DNA of 64,000 nucleotides from Flavobacteriales bacterium 33_180_T64 (GCA_002162685.1 MAAQ01000013.1:62001-126000); one strand, 5' to 3'. Counted from the stretch's first letter, positions 9,362 to 18,466 are shown. Numbers and translations: made by a program. The notes: generated by a model not told the origin, from the sequence alone.

Positions 9362-10371
9362 AACGTAGAAATTTTATTAAAAACGCATCCTTGACAAGCG
9401 TCGGAATCGCTGTAGGAAGTTCATTATTAAATTGTGCTGATACGCCTTCAGAAGAAAAAAAAACAGCCACAGCTGCATTAACAACTAATGCTAAAACGCC
9501 ATTACCATTAGTTATTGCGACATGGCATGTAATTGATGCAACTGCAAAAGCCATGGAAATCTTACAAGCAGGTGGAAACGCTTTAGATGCTGTAGAACAA
9601 GGCTGCATGATAGAAGAGGCTAATGAAAAAGGGCAATCTGTTGGTAAAGGTGGTCTGCCGGATCGCGACGGAAATGTCACACTCGATGCTTGCATTATGG
9701 ATAAACATGGTAATTGTGGTTCTGTAGTCTATCTACAAGATATAACGCATGCTGTTTCTGTTGCTAGAAAAGTAATGGAAGAGACTCCTCATGTGATGCT
9801 CGCAGGAGAAGGTGCAAAACAATTTGCAGTAACCAAAGGTTTCAAACCAGAGGACTTACTTACGGATGCTTCCAAAGAGGCTTGGGAAAAATGGAAAATC
9901 GAATCAAAGTATAAACCCATTATAAATATTGAAAATCATGATACCATAGGTATGCTAGCCATAGACAAAAATGGTGATATTTCTGGAGCATGTACAACAA
10001 GTGGGTTGGCTTATAAAATGGGTGGACGTGTAGGAGATTCACCAATTATTGGTTCAGGTCTATTTGTAGATAATGAAATTGGAGCTGCAGTTGCGACTGG
10101 ATTAGGCGAAGAAGTGGTTAAAACTGTTGGTAGTTTTTTAGTCGTTGAATTGATGCGTCAAGGAAAATCCCCTCAAGAAGCATGCGAAGAAGCTATTAGT
10201 AGAATCGTAAATAAACCTAATAGCAATTACAAAAACTTTCAAGTGGGTTATATCGCTGTAAATAAACAAGGCGTAACCGGAAGCTATTCTATTCATCAAT
10301 GGTTTAGTATGACTAAATTTAACGACGGTGTTAATGAGCAAATACAGTCTGATTATTTTAATAAAACCTAA
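9358..10371 (+). CDS. Exported glycosylasparaginase (N4-(beta-N-acetylglucosaminyl)-L-asparaginase)
   Basis: A 337-residue Ntn-hydrolase. The N terminus has a twin-arginine-like motif (MKRRNFIK) followed by a hydrophobic stretch and a lipobox-like LLNC, so export is likely. The catalytic domain shows GGNALDAVEQG, GGLPDRDGNVTLDACIMD, and NIENHDTIGMLA, where Thr196 should become the N-terminal nucleophile after autoproteolysis at Asp-Thr. GRVGDSPIIG and ATGLGEE complete the family pattern. It closely resembles, from memory, the well-studied flavobacterial (Elizabethkingia) enzyme. It cleaves GlcNAc-Asn, releasing aspartate plus the glycosylamine. The ATGA overlap with the transporter gene, and the GH92 gene before it, place it in N-glycan catabolism. 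Confidence 0.93.
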   Translation: MKRRNFIKNASLTSVGIAVGSSLLNCADTPSEEKKTATAALTTNAKTPLPLVIATWHVIDATAKAMEILQAGGNALDAVEQGCMIEEANEKGQSVGKGGLPDRDGNVTLDACIMDKHGNCGSVVYLQDITHAVSVARKVMEETPHVMLAGEGAKQFAVTKGFKPEDLLTDASKEAWEKWKIESKYKPIINIENHDTIGMLAIDKNGDISGACTTSGLAYKMGGRVGDSPIIGSGLFVDNEIGAAVATGLGEEVVKTVGSFLVVELMRQGKSPQEACEEAISRIVNKPNSNYKNFQVGYIAVNKQGVTGSYSIHQWFSMTKFNDGVNEQIQSDYFNKT

Positions 10372-10445
10372 AGAATAGCTTGCTTTAAACAATACTAAGT
10401 GATTTATTTTTGAGAAAAGTCATTCGTATAGAGCGGTTTCTGATT

Positions 10446-11858
10446 TTAAAACCATTTAATCGTCAAATCCACTAATTTTTGTTTAAAATTATTATAAGGT
10501 GGCATTAATAAATCAATAGCTCCAATTGTATGTTGCTTTAATATTGATCGTTGATTTGTAAATTCTAAAAAACCAAAATACCCATGAGACTTTCCAATAC
10601 CACTATTATTAGAGCCACCAAACGGAAGGTTATGATTTAAAAACTGCAATAGATTATGATTAATACATGTACTACCAGCTCTAGTACTATTAATAATCTC
10701 ATTAATACGTTTTCGGTTTTTACTAAAAATATAAAGCGCTAAAGGTTTTTCTCGTGAATTGATATAATTAATAACTTCGTTAGTTGATGTGTATGTTTTT
10801 ACAGGTAGTATTGGTCCAAAAATTTCATTTTGCATCAAATCACTATCTTCAGAAACATCAAACACTAAGGTAGGTTCTATATAATTATCTTTTTCTTCGG
10901 AAGATCCACCAACTATAATGCTTGCCTTTTTAGATATAGCATCCTCCAAATACCCTGTTAAACGCTTAAAATGTTTTTGATTCACAATCCTTCCGAAGGA
11001 ATGAGAAGATGAAGGGGTTTCAGAATAAAACGCTTTTAGTTGCTTTTTAAAACGAGTAACAAACTCTTCTTTTATAGATTCATTAACAAATACATAATCT
11101 GGTGCAATACAGGTCTGGCCTGCATTTAAAAACTTTCCAAAAATAATCTTCTTAACCGCCTTATCTAAATGAGATGTATCATCTATAATAACAGGTGATT
11201 TTCCTCCTAACTCTAAAGTGACCGAACTTAAATACGTAGCTGCTGCTTTCATAACAATTTTTCCTACTTGTGGTGAACCTGTAAAAAATATATGATTAAA
11301 AGGAAGTTTTAATAACGCTTTCGAAACCTCAACATCACCTTCTATAAGTGCAACTTCATTTTTATTAAATATTGCGTTTACAATATTAGACATTACCTTA
11401 GACGTATGTGGTGTCATTTCACTAGGCTTTAAGACAACTGTATTTCCTGCTGCAATTGCAGAAACTAATGGTCCAAAAGTGAGGTTTACAGGAAAATTCC
11501 ATGGAGAAATAATCAAACAAACTCCTTTAGCCTCATTTTTAATCCATGATGAACTCCCTAATAGTGCTATAGGTGTATCAACTTTTTGATTTTTCAACCA
11601 TGACTTTAAATGTGTCTTTACAAAATTAATTTCGTCGATAACAGGATAAATCTCTGTGAGATCCGTTTCAAGGTGTGGTTTTTTAAAATCATTATATAAA
11701 GCATCTCTTATCTCTTGCTTATAGGTTTTTTCTAAAGCAAGCTTTAAAGCTTTTAATTTCTTAAGTCGTTCTTTATAATTTGTTTTACCTATAACTAATT
11801 GAGTAGCTTTTTGCTTGTCAAATAGTTTAAAATACCTGTTATCTGAATAATTTGTCAT
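10446..11858 (-). CDS. NAD(P)-dependent aldehyde dehydrogenase (class 3 / fatty aldehyde type)
   Basis: A 470-residue protein of the aldehyde dehydrogenase superfamily. Visible motifs are ISPWNFPVNL (cofactor region), LKPSEMTP, FTGSPQVGK, ELGGKSPVI (general-base Glu) and NAGQTCIAPDY (catalytic Cys). The length and motif spacing fit the class 3, membrane-associated or fatty-aldehyde group, which oxidises medium- to long-chain or aromatic aldehydes. The C terminus has a modestly hydrophobic segment, and no signal peptide is present. It stands alone between divergent and convergent genes. The substrate is not predictable. Confidence 0.92.
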   Translation of the reverse strand: MTNYSDNRYFKLFDKQKATQLVIGKTNYKERLKKLKALKLALEKTYKQEIRDALYNDFKKPHLETDLTEIYPVIDEINFVKTHLKSWLKNQKVDTPIALLGSSSWIKNEAKGVCLIISPWNFPVNLTFGPLVSAIAAGNTVVLKPSEMTPHTSKVMSNIVNAIFNKNEVALIEGDVEVSKALLKLPFNHIFFTGSPQVGKIVMKAAATYLSSVTLELGGKSPVIIDDTSHLDKAVKKIIFGKFLNAGQTCIAPDYVFVNESIKEEFVTRFKKQLKAFYSETPSSSHSFGRIVNQKHFKRLTGYLEDAISKKASIIVGGSSEEKDNYIEPTLVFDVSEDSDLMQNEIFGPILPVKTYTSTNEVINYINSREKPLALYIFSKNRKRINEIINSTRAGSTCINHNLLQFLNHNLPFGGSNNSGIGKSHGYFGFLEFTNQRSILKQHTIGAIDLLMPPYNNFKQKLVDLTIKWF

Positions 11859-12030
11859 TTAATCCTTAACGTTTTTATTGGGCTACAAGCCGAATTCATG
11901 TATTTCATCGATGTTTTTTACGAACGTTTTCATCTTAACTAAAAATCAATCGCTTTGTCTAATATATTCATTATCGCTCTAATAGTTCCGTTTCTTTGAT
12001 ATAAGTTAAAAACAAAATCCCTCAGCGATT

Positions 12031-12303
12031 ATGAAAAAACTATTAACAATATTAGCCTTTACATTATTACCTTTCCTTACAATGGGTCAGGATACTAATG
12101 TCGATATCAAAAATAACGATACAATAGAAACTGTAATCGAAGGAACTACAGAAACTCAAAAAATAAAACAAGAAACAACATCTAATTCTGCTGCTAAATC
12201 ACAACTATTAAAAATAAATAGAAAGAAAAGTTCAGATATTATTAGTATTAAAGCTTATAGAAAAAGTTTACAGATTAAAGTAAAAACAGTTAAGCTTTGC
12301 TAA
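12031..12303 (+). CDS. Small secreted protein of unknown function
   Basis: A 90-residue protein with a clear signal peptide (MKKLLTILAFTLLPFLTMGQ). The mature part, about 70 residues, is polar, Thr/Lys/Ser-rich and low in complexity, with no domain I recognise. The gene is followed directly by a strong bidirectional terminator, which supports it being a real short transcription unit. Function unknown; a periplasmic or surface location is inferred. Confidence 0.6.
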   Translation: MKKLLTILAFTLLPFLTMGQDTNVDIKNNDTIETVIEGTTETQKIKQETTSNSAAKSQLLKINRKKSSDIISIKAYRKSLQIKVKTVKLC

Positions 12304-12320
12304 TACGTTAAAAAATAAAA

Positions 12321-12350
12321 AATCCGAAACATATGTTTCGGATTTTTTTT
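12321..12350. terminator. Bidirectional intrinsic terminator
   Basis: A perfect 24-bp palindrome (AATCCGAAACAT and its complement, 12321-12344) is followed by eight T on the plus strand and preceded by an A-rich run. It lies between the convergent ends of the small secreted protein gene and cphA and can serve both. Confidence 0.88.
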
Positions 12351-12361
12351 TACTGTCCAAA

Positions 12362-15001
12362 TTACGAAAACATCAATTCTCCTCTAGCCTCCTGTTCTTT
12401 AAACTGCATCACTAAATCTAGTGCATCAGGAATAACATCACTACACAAAATAATTAAGGATCCCTTTACCGCATTTTTAACCGCATAAGTAATCGCCTCT
12501 TTTTCTGATGGAATGATCGTAGTTTTCTTATTAGGATCTTTCATTTTGATCCCATCATCTAACATCTTAATCAACTCTTCTTCTGTTTTTCCACGCAAAC
12601 GTTTATCTTGACGAATAATAATTTCATCAAACATTTCGGCTGCAATACCTCCCATTTCGTTATTATCTTCAACGCGTCGATCTCCAATTCCAGCAATAAT
12701 TCCAACTTTCACAGTAGCTTCTAATTCATCTGTGAATTTTTGCAAAGCACGCATTCCTGCTGGATTATGCGCATAATCTAAAAGGATAGAAAAATCATTA
12801 AATTTAAACATATTCAAACGCCCAGGCGTTTGCGAAGCCGAAGGGATAAAGGTTTCTAAAGCTGCTTTCATATCTTCGATACTAATACCTTGAACATGTG
12901 CTGCAAGAACAGCTGCTAATACATTTTGAATCATAAATTTTGCTTTTCCTCCATAAGTTAAAGGAATATGTTCAGCTTTCATTAAACGCATTTTCCACTC
13001 CCCTCTGCAAATCGTAACATAATCATTCTCATAAATCGCAGTGATACCATTTAACCGTTGCAAAGCTTTAATACGAGGGTTATTCTCATCCATAGAAAAT
13101 AGTGCTACATTACAATCAAGATTACGTCGCATATCATACACTAAATCATCATCGGCATTTAAAATAGCATACCCTTCAGGCAATACTGTTTCTGGAACGA
13201 CGGCTTTTACCTTAGCCAATTGCTCAATAGTATGTATCCCTTTTAAGCCTAAATGATCTGCAGCAACATTGGTAACAACAGCAACATCACATTTTTTAAA
13301 ACCTAAACCTGCTCTTAATAATCCACCTCTTGCACATTCTAATACAGCAAAATTTACAGTTGGATCTTTTAAGACAAACTCTGTGCTTGCTGGCCCTGTA
13401 CAATCACCAGTCATTAATAATCTATTCTGAATATAAACACCATCACTTGTTGTATACCCTACACGATAGCCTTTCATTTTAGCAATATGTGCAATTAATC
13501 GTGTTGTCGTTGTTTTTCCATTAGTTCCAGAAGTGGCAATAATAGGAATGCGTCCCGTATCGCCTTTTTGAGGAAATAATTTGTCAATTACTGGAGCTGC
13601 TACATTTCTAGGCAATCCCGTTGTTGGCGCTAAATGCATTCTAAACCCTGGTCCTGCATTTACCTCAAGCACAGCGCCTCCAGTTTCTGATAACGGTTTT
13701 GAAATATCTGTAGTCATAATATCGATTCCACAGATATCTAAATCTATAATTTTAGAGATACGTTCGGCCATACTTACATTAGCTGGATGTACAATATCAG
13801 TTATATCTTCAGCTGTCCCTCCGGTACTTAAGTTAGCTGTATCTTTTAAAATAAGTTGTTTTCCTTTAGTTATTACAGAATCTAAAGCATATCCAGCATC
13901 TTTAATGATGGTTTTAGTTAACTCATTTATTGTGATTTGTGTTAATACTTTTTCATGACCATAACCACGACGCGGATCTTTGTTAACCTCATCAATCAGT
14001 TCTTGAATAGTTGATTTCCCATCACCAATAATATGAGCAGGTGTACGGATTGCTGCAGCTACTAATTTGTTATTTATCACCAATAGTCTATAATCTTCAC
14101 CAATAATAAATTTTTCAACAATAATAGCACCGCTTCGCGTGCTATCTTTTGCATGTCTAAAAGCAACTAATGCATCATCATAATTTTGTATATCTACTGT
14201 AATACCGCGTCCATGGTTACCATCAATAGGCTTAATCACCAAAGGATAACCAACATAACGACAAGCTTCTTCTAAACTACGCTCACGACGAATAATATCT
14301 CCTCGAGGCACTTCAATTTCAGCTTGTTCTAACAAGTATTTTGTGTCTTCTTTATCACATGCTAATTCTACTCCAATACTACTAGTCTCACTAGTTACCG
14401 TCGCTTGAATTCGTTTTTGATTAGCGCCATACCCTAATTGACATAATGAATATTTATTGAGTCGAATCCAAGGAATACCTCTAGCTTCTGCCTCTGCAAC
14501 TATTGACCCAGTACTTGGACCAAGACGATCAGATTCGCGAAGTTCTCGCATTTCTTGAATATCATCAGAGAGATCATAACCTTCTCCACTAATTAAGGCT
14601 TCACATATTCTAACCGATGCTTTGGCTGCGTAACGCCCCACAGATTCTTCCATATAAGCAAAAACCACATTATAAACACCTTCTTCTCCATAGCCTCTTG
14701 TTCTTCCAAAGCCAACATCCATACCTGCCAGTGTTTGAATCTCCAGAGCAATATGCTCAATAATATGTCCCATCCAAGTCCCTTCTTCTACACGTTGAAA
14801 AAAGCCTCCAGCTTCTCCAACAGAACAACGGTGTTCATACATTCCAGGAAACATAGCTTTAAGCCGATCATAAAAACCATCCACTTTATTTGATGGCAAT
14901 TCTTCCATTTCCTGAAGATCTAAAACCATTACAATTAATTTGTGTCGTCTCACAGACCAGTAATTAGGTCCTCTCATAGCATTTATACTTCGTATATCCA
15001 T
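12362..15001 (-). CDS. cphA: Cyanophycin synthetase
   Basis: An 879-residue enzyme that polymerises aspartate and arginine into cyanophycin with ATP. The start is the ATG at 15001, giving MDIRSINAMRGPNYWS, the family's usual N terminus; an in-frame ATG 48 nt upstream would add an unusual hydrophobic leader. Order of domains: an N-terminal domain, an ATP-grasp domain (about residues 210-480, with YPLVIKPIDGNHGRGI and EVNAGPGFRMH), and a Mur-ligase-like domain with the P-loop GTNGKTTTTR at 492-501 and LLDYAHNPAGMRAL. The length matches typical CphA1 (about 870-900). It is divergent from cyanophycinase (97 nt apart), and an isoaspartyl peptidase lies 3 kb away, so synthesis and breakdown are both encoded here. 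The product would be a cytoplasmic nitrogen-storage granule. Confidence 0.95.
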   Translation of the reverse strand: MDIRSINAMRGPNYWSVRRHKLIVMVLDLQEMEELPSNKVDGFYDRLKAMFPGMYEHRCSVGEAGGFFQRVEEGTWMGHIIEHIALEIQTLAGMDVGFGRTRGYGEEGVYNVVFAYMEESVGRYAAKASVRICEALISGEGYDLSDDIQEMRELRESDRLGPSTGSIVAEAEARGIPWIRLNKYSLCQLGYGANQKRIQATVTSETSSIGVELACDKEDTKYLLEQAEIEVPRGDIIRRERSLEEACRYVGYPLVIKPIDGNHGRGITVDIQNYDDALVAFRHAKDSTRSGAIIVEKFIIGEDYRLLVINNKLVAAAIRTPAHIIGDGKSTIQELIDEVNKDPRRGYGHEKVLTQITINELTKTIIKDAGYALDSVITKGKQLILKDTANLSTGGTAEDITDIVHPANVSMAERISKIIDLDICGIDIMTTDISKPLSETGGAVLEVNAGPGFRMHLAPTTGLPRNVAAPVIDKLFPQKGDTGRIPIIATSGTNGKTTTTRLIAHIAKMKGYRVGYTTSDGVYIQNRLLMTGDCTGPASTEFVLKDPTVNFAVLECARGGLLRAGLGFKKCDVAVVTNVAADHLGLKGIHTIEQLAKVKAVVPETVLPEGYAILNADDDLVYDMRRNLDCNVALFSMDENNPRIKALQRLNGITAIYENDYVTICRGEWKMRLMKAEHIPLTYGGKAKFMIQNVLAAVLAAHVQGISIEDMKAALETFIPSASQTPGRLNMFKFNDFSILLDYAHNPAGMRALQKFTDELEATVKVGIIAGIGDRRVEDNNEMGGIAAEMFDEIIIRQDKRLRGKTEEELIKMLDDGIKMKDPNKKTTIIPSEKEAITYAVKNAVKGSLIILCSDVIPDALDLVMQFKEQEARGELMFS

Positions 15002-15062
15002 ATTGTTGATTTTTAAAAGGTGAAAGATTATAAATATAGACATTTTCAATAAAAATTTAACT

Positions 15063-15070
15063 TATTTTTG
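15063..15070 (+). promoter_or_regulatory. Candidate -7 promoter element for cyanophycinase
   Basis: TATTTTTG matches TAnnTTTG exactly and lies 28 nt before the cphB ATG in the divergent cphA-cphB spacer. The -33 region shows no clear TTG. Confidence 0.4.
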
Positions 15071-15098
15071 CCCAACATCAAATTTTTATATTGAATTT

Positions 15099-15962
15099 AT
15101 GCGATTAGCAAAAGGCACACTAATTCCTATAGGTGGAAATGAAGACAAAGGGACTGAAAAAAATGAAATGTATACCCTGGAATTTATTGATGAAGGCATT
15201 TTATATCATGTTGTTAAAGAAGCTGGAGGAATAGATACTAAAATTATTGTTATCCCTACGGCATCAAGCATTCCTGATGAAGTTGGTAAAAACTATTTAG
15301 ATGCATTTTCAAAATTAGGTTGTACCGATGTAACTGTTTTAGATATAAGAAGTAAAGAAGATTCTGAAAAACCAGAATCAATACACCACATCAAATCGGC
15401 TAATTGCATTATGTTTTCTGGTGGTGATCAATCAAAAATCACCAATAAAATTGGAAACACTACAATTCATAGCATATTAGTTGATCGTTATAAAAATGAA
15501 ACGGGTTTTGTTATTGCTGGAACAAGTGCAGGAGCTATGGTAATGGCAAACGAGATGATTGCTGGGGGAAGTGCAACTGAATCTTTTATTAAAGGTGCTG
15601 TAAACATGTATAAGGGTATGAGTTTTATTCCTGAATTGATTATTGACACACATTTTATTAAACGTGGCCGCTTTGGAAGACAAAGTGAAGCTGTTGCTAA
15701 ATTCCCCAATTTAATTGGACTTGGACTAGCAGAAGATACGGGAATGATTATTAAAAACGGAAATGATTGCACTGTAATTGGATCAGGAATGGTTATTATT
15801 TTTGATGGCAGCAAGTTGACACATAATAACGAAAAGGTATTAGAAGAAGGAACTCCTATGACTATGGCAAACCTTACAGTTCATGTGCTTTCTAATAGTG
15901 ATCAATATGATATTAAAAACAGAAAAGTAACTGTTCTTCCTATTGAAGCTCCTTTTATCTAG
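15099..15962 (+). CDS. cphB: Cyanophycinase (peptidase S51)
   Basis: A 287-residue serine hydrolase of family S51 that cuts cyanophycin into beta-Asp-Arg dipeptides. Visible features are the N-terminal GTLIPIGGNEDKG, the FSGGDQ motif (about 106-111), the nucleophile elbow GTSAGAM with Ser143, and IDTHFIKRGRFGRQ downstream, all standard for the family. There is no signal peptide, so it is expected to be cytoplasmic, acting on the granule made by CphA. The gene is divergent from cphA and probably leads a plus-strand unit with the two membrane protein genes that follow after 41 nt. Confidence 0.95.
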   Translation: MRLAKGTLIPIGGNEDKGTEKNEMYTLEFIDEGILYHVVKEAGGIDTKIIVIPTASSIPDEVGKNYLDAFSKLGCTDVTVLDIRSKEDSEKPESIHHIKSANCIMFSGGDQSKITNKIGNTTIHSILVDRYKNETGFVIAGTSAGAMVMANEMIAGGSATESFIKGAVNMYKGMSFIPELIIDTHFIKRGRFGRQSEAVAKFPNLIGLGLAEDTGMIIKNGNDCTVIGSGMVIIFDGSKLTHNNEKVLEEGTPMTMANLTVHVLSNSDQYDIKNRKVTVLPIEAPFI

Positions 15963-16003
15963 TTTTTTTGAGATCTCTATAAATTTCTCATAGATTTAAC
16001 CTC

Positions 16004-16348
16004 ATGAAAGTTAGGTTTTATTTCGGAATACTATTTCTCTTACTTCAGGTTGGGTTAATAGCCTATGCACGTTTTATTCCTGAACGTTTTTTTTGCTGGG
16101 CGCCTTATGATAGTCATACTAAATTTGAAGTTTTTGTGACGATTAATCAAGATACTTTAAGTCTACAAGAAACCGAAACGCGTTATAATTATAAAATGAA
16201 TGGTTGGGAACAACGATCAGCTCATAATATATTTTCAATTATTACCCAATACGAGCAAACTTACGGTAAAGATGACAACGCGAAAGTTGTCATGAAATAT
16301 TCTACAAATGGTCATAATGACTTAGAATGGAACTATGAGAATGAATAA
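16004..16348 (+). CDS. Small membrane-anchored protein of unknown function in the cyanophycin locus
   Basis: A 114-residue protein with one N-terminal hydrophobic segment (FGILFLLLQVGLIAYA), then a polar domain with FFCWAPYDSHTKFEV and a YGKDDNAKVV stretch. No family is recognised. Its stop overlaps the start of the next membrane protein gene, so the pair is probably co-translated. The start ATG lies 41 nt after the cyanophycinase stop. Whether it serves cyanophycin metabolism or only shares the transcript is unknown. Confidence 0.7.
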   Translation: MKVRFYFGILFLLLQVGLIAYARFIPERFFCWAPYDSHTKFEVFVTINQDTLSLQETETRYNYKMNGWEQRSAHNIFSIITQYEQTYGKDDNAKVVMKYSTNGHNDLEWNYENE

Positions 16349-17438
16349 GCTTAAATCATTCATAATAAGACTATTTCAATTTGAAGGCACTAAAATGCAT
16401 CCAAATGTTTTATTAATGTCTAAGCTATTGGTTATTCTGTTGACTGCTCATCATTTCTTTTTTAAAATTTCAGACCCATATATTCCTTTTCTTTCTGTAT
16501 TAGATACATTTAATCATTACCCTAATTTATTTAAATACACACTTAGATCATTATATGCTTTGAGTGTATTTGCTTTACTCTTTAATATAAGAGTACGTAC
16601 CGCTAGCCTTATAACTGGTTCAGTAATTATAGTAACCATACTCGCTTCTAAATCATTATTTTTTAACCATACACTAATTTGTGGTTGTGCGCTTTTTTTA
16701 GCAGGATTAACAAACCACAAACAACCGCCCTATCTACTGATATTTCAATTAAGTTTGATTTATTTCGGCGCTTCAATTAATAAATTCCTAGAAGTAGATT
16801 GGTGGTCTGGTGCATTTATGGATAACTGGTTAGGCAATGCTAGAGAAAACCCTGTGTATTTATATATCTCTGAATTTTTACCAGATTTACTCTTAGCAAA
16901 ATCACTATCATATATTGCAATGTTTACTGAATTTATTATTGCAATTTTAATCTTATTTAAAAGAACACGACATCTAACACTTTGGTTTATTATTATTTTT
17001 CATGTCTCATTGTTTACGCTAACCACTTTTAGATTTGGTCATTTTATAGAATCATTAGTTATTGTATTATTGGCATTCTTAAGTATTCCAAAAGAAAAAC
17101 TAATTGTAAATTATAAGTCAGGACGTTTAAATTATTTGAATATTTTTTTCAAGTTTCTAGATTTAGACAAAAAACAAATTTGGTCTATTTCAGAACCTAA
17201 AAACCTCTATTGGTTAAGTCTTAAAACCCAAGAAAAAACACTATACAATCATAGAGCACTAAAAGACCTATTACTAAATACGCCAAACTTTTTTATGTTG
17301 CTTTTTTTTCTAGATGCTGTAGTATACATTGTTCTATATAATCATAGAACAACATTATTTATTGTAAATGCAATTTTTATATGGACAATGATATTTTACT
17401 TTTTACCTATAAATTGGCATAAGAGAAAAGCAAAATAA
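16335..17438 (+). CDS. HTTM-like multi-pass membrane protein
   Basis: A 367-residue protein with about eight hydrophobic segments. The segment LIYFGASINKFLEVDWWSGAFM is typical of HTTM (vitamin K-dependent gamma-carboxylase-like) membrane domains, a poorly characterised family in Bacteroidota. The start is ATG at 16335 or, 6 nt later, 16341; both overlap the upstream gene (which stops at 16348), indicating translational coupling. The stop abuts the convergent isoaspartyl peptidase stop with no bases between. Function unknown; family membership is from the visible motif and topology. Confidence 0.72.
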   Translation: MRMNKLKSFIIRLFQFEGTKMHPNVLLMSKLLVILLTAHHFFFKISDPYIPFLSVLDTFNHYPNLFKYTLRSLYALSVFALLFNIRVRTASLITGSVIIVTILASKSLFFNHTLICGCALFLAGLTNHKQPPYLLIFQLSLIYFGASINKFLEVDWWSGAFMDNWLGNARENPVYLYISEFLPDLLLAKSLSYIAMFTEFIIAILILFKRTRHLTLWFIIIFHVSLFTLTTFRFGHFIESLVIVLLAFLSIPKEKLIVNYKSGRLNYLNIFFKFLDLDKKQIWSISEPKNLYWLSLKTQEKTLYNHRALKDLLLNTPNFFMLLFFLDAVVYIVLYNHRTTLFIVNAIFIWTMIFYFLPINWHKRKAK

Positions 17439-18368
17439 TTACTTATAAATAGCAATAACAGCTTCTCCTTTAGAAGTCTTACTCGCACGATACATGCCTT
17501 CAGTATTAAAAGGCATCGCAATATTCCCTTTAGCATCTACAGCAATCAAACCGCCATCACCACCAATCTCAAGAATGCGGTTATTAATAACCTCATCAGA
17601 AGCGGCTTGCAAACTCATGTTTTTATGTTCCATTAAACAAGCTACATCATAAGCAACTACACCTCGAATAAAGAACTCACCACTTCCTGTACATGAAATA
17701 GCACAGGTTTTATTATTAGCATAATTTCCTGCACCAATCATTGGTGAATCACCTACGCGTCCCCATTTTTTATTGGTCATACCGCCTGTAGACGTCGCAG
17801 CAGCAATATTCCCTTCTTGGTCACAAGCAACAGCACCTACGGTTCCAAACTTTGAATCTTTTTTTGTAGCATGATCCAACTGAAAGCTATCAGTACCCTT
17901 TATTTCTAACCATTGGTTATGTCGAAATTCATCATAAAAATAAGAGGCATCCTCAATTTTATAACCTAACTCTTTTGCAAACTGCATAGCACCTTCTCCT
18001 GCTAAAAATACATGTTCACTTTTTTCCATAATATCACGAGAAAGACTTACAGGGTTTTTAATCCCAGTTATCAAACTAACAGCGCCTGCGTTTAACGTTT
18101 TTCCATCCATAATACTAGCATCCATCTCATGAGATTCGGTAGCCGTAAATACAGATCCCTTTCCTGCATTAAACAAAGAAGAATCTTCTAAGACTTTAAC
18201 AGCTATTTCAACAGCTTCTATTGCAGTTCCACCATCTTCTAAAATAGTATAACCTTCATCTAGTGCTGCTTTTAAGTCATGTTTATATCTTGCTTCTAAT
18301 TTGGCAGTCATCATTCCTTTTACTAAAGTTCCTGCACCACCATGTATGGCTATTGAAAAGTTATTCAT
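17439..18368 (-). CDS. iaaA: Isoaspartyl peptidase / plant-type L-asparaginase
   Basis: A 309-residue Ntn-hydrolase without a signal peptide. The N terminus IAIHGGAGTLVKG, then NAGKGSVFTATESHEMDASIMDG, the nucleophile region KFGTVGAVA (Thr176, released by autocleavage at Gly-Thr) and GRVGDSPMIGAG match the IaaA/plant-type asparaginase group. Known substrates are beta-aspartyl dipeptides. In cyanophycin metabolism an enzyme of this group splits the beta-Asp-Arg released by cyanophycinase, so its position in this locus suggests it completes degradation to aspartate and arginine. It is related to, but distinct from, the exported glycosylasparaginase at 9.4 kb. Confidence 0.93.
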   Translation of the reverse strand: MNNFSIAIHGGAGTLVKGMMTAKLEARYKHDLKAALDEGYTILEDGGTAIEAVEIAVKVLEDSSLFNAGKGSVFTATESHEMDASIMDGKTLNAGAVSLITGIKNPVSLSRDIMEKSEHVFLAGEGAMQFAKELGYKIEDASYFYDEFRHNQWLEIKGTDSFQLDHATKKDSKFGTVGAVACDQEGNIAAATSTGGMTNKKWGRVGDSPMIGAGNYANNKTCAISCTGSGEFFIRGVVAYDVACLMEHKNMSLQAASDEVINNRILEIGGDGGLIAVDAKGNIAMPFNTEGMYRASKTSKGEAVIAIYK

Positions 18369-18466
18369 TCATTATGTTTTACTTCGGAAAAGTACAAATT
18401 GTAGTTCAAAGTATACCACATTAACATATAAGTTTTGTAATTTTATAGACTTCAAAATTAATTTTC

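Noticed and set aside
9300-9695. Long antisense frames inside the transporter, glycosylasparaginase, cphA, polA and RND genes
   Set aside because: Strong genes with clear families occupy the opposite strand or other frame; these are shadows.
15002-15049. Upstream ATG of cyanophycin synthetase at 15049
   Set aside because: It adds a hydrophobic, Lys-rich stretch unlike the family; ATG at 15001 gives the conserved MDIRSINAMRGPNYWS start.
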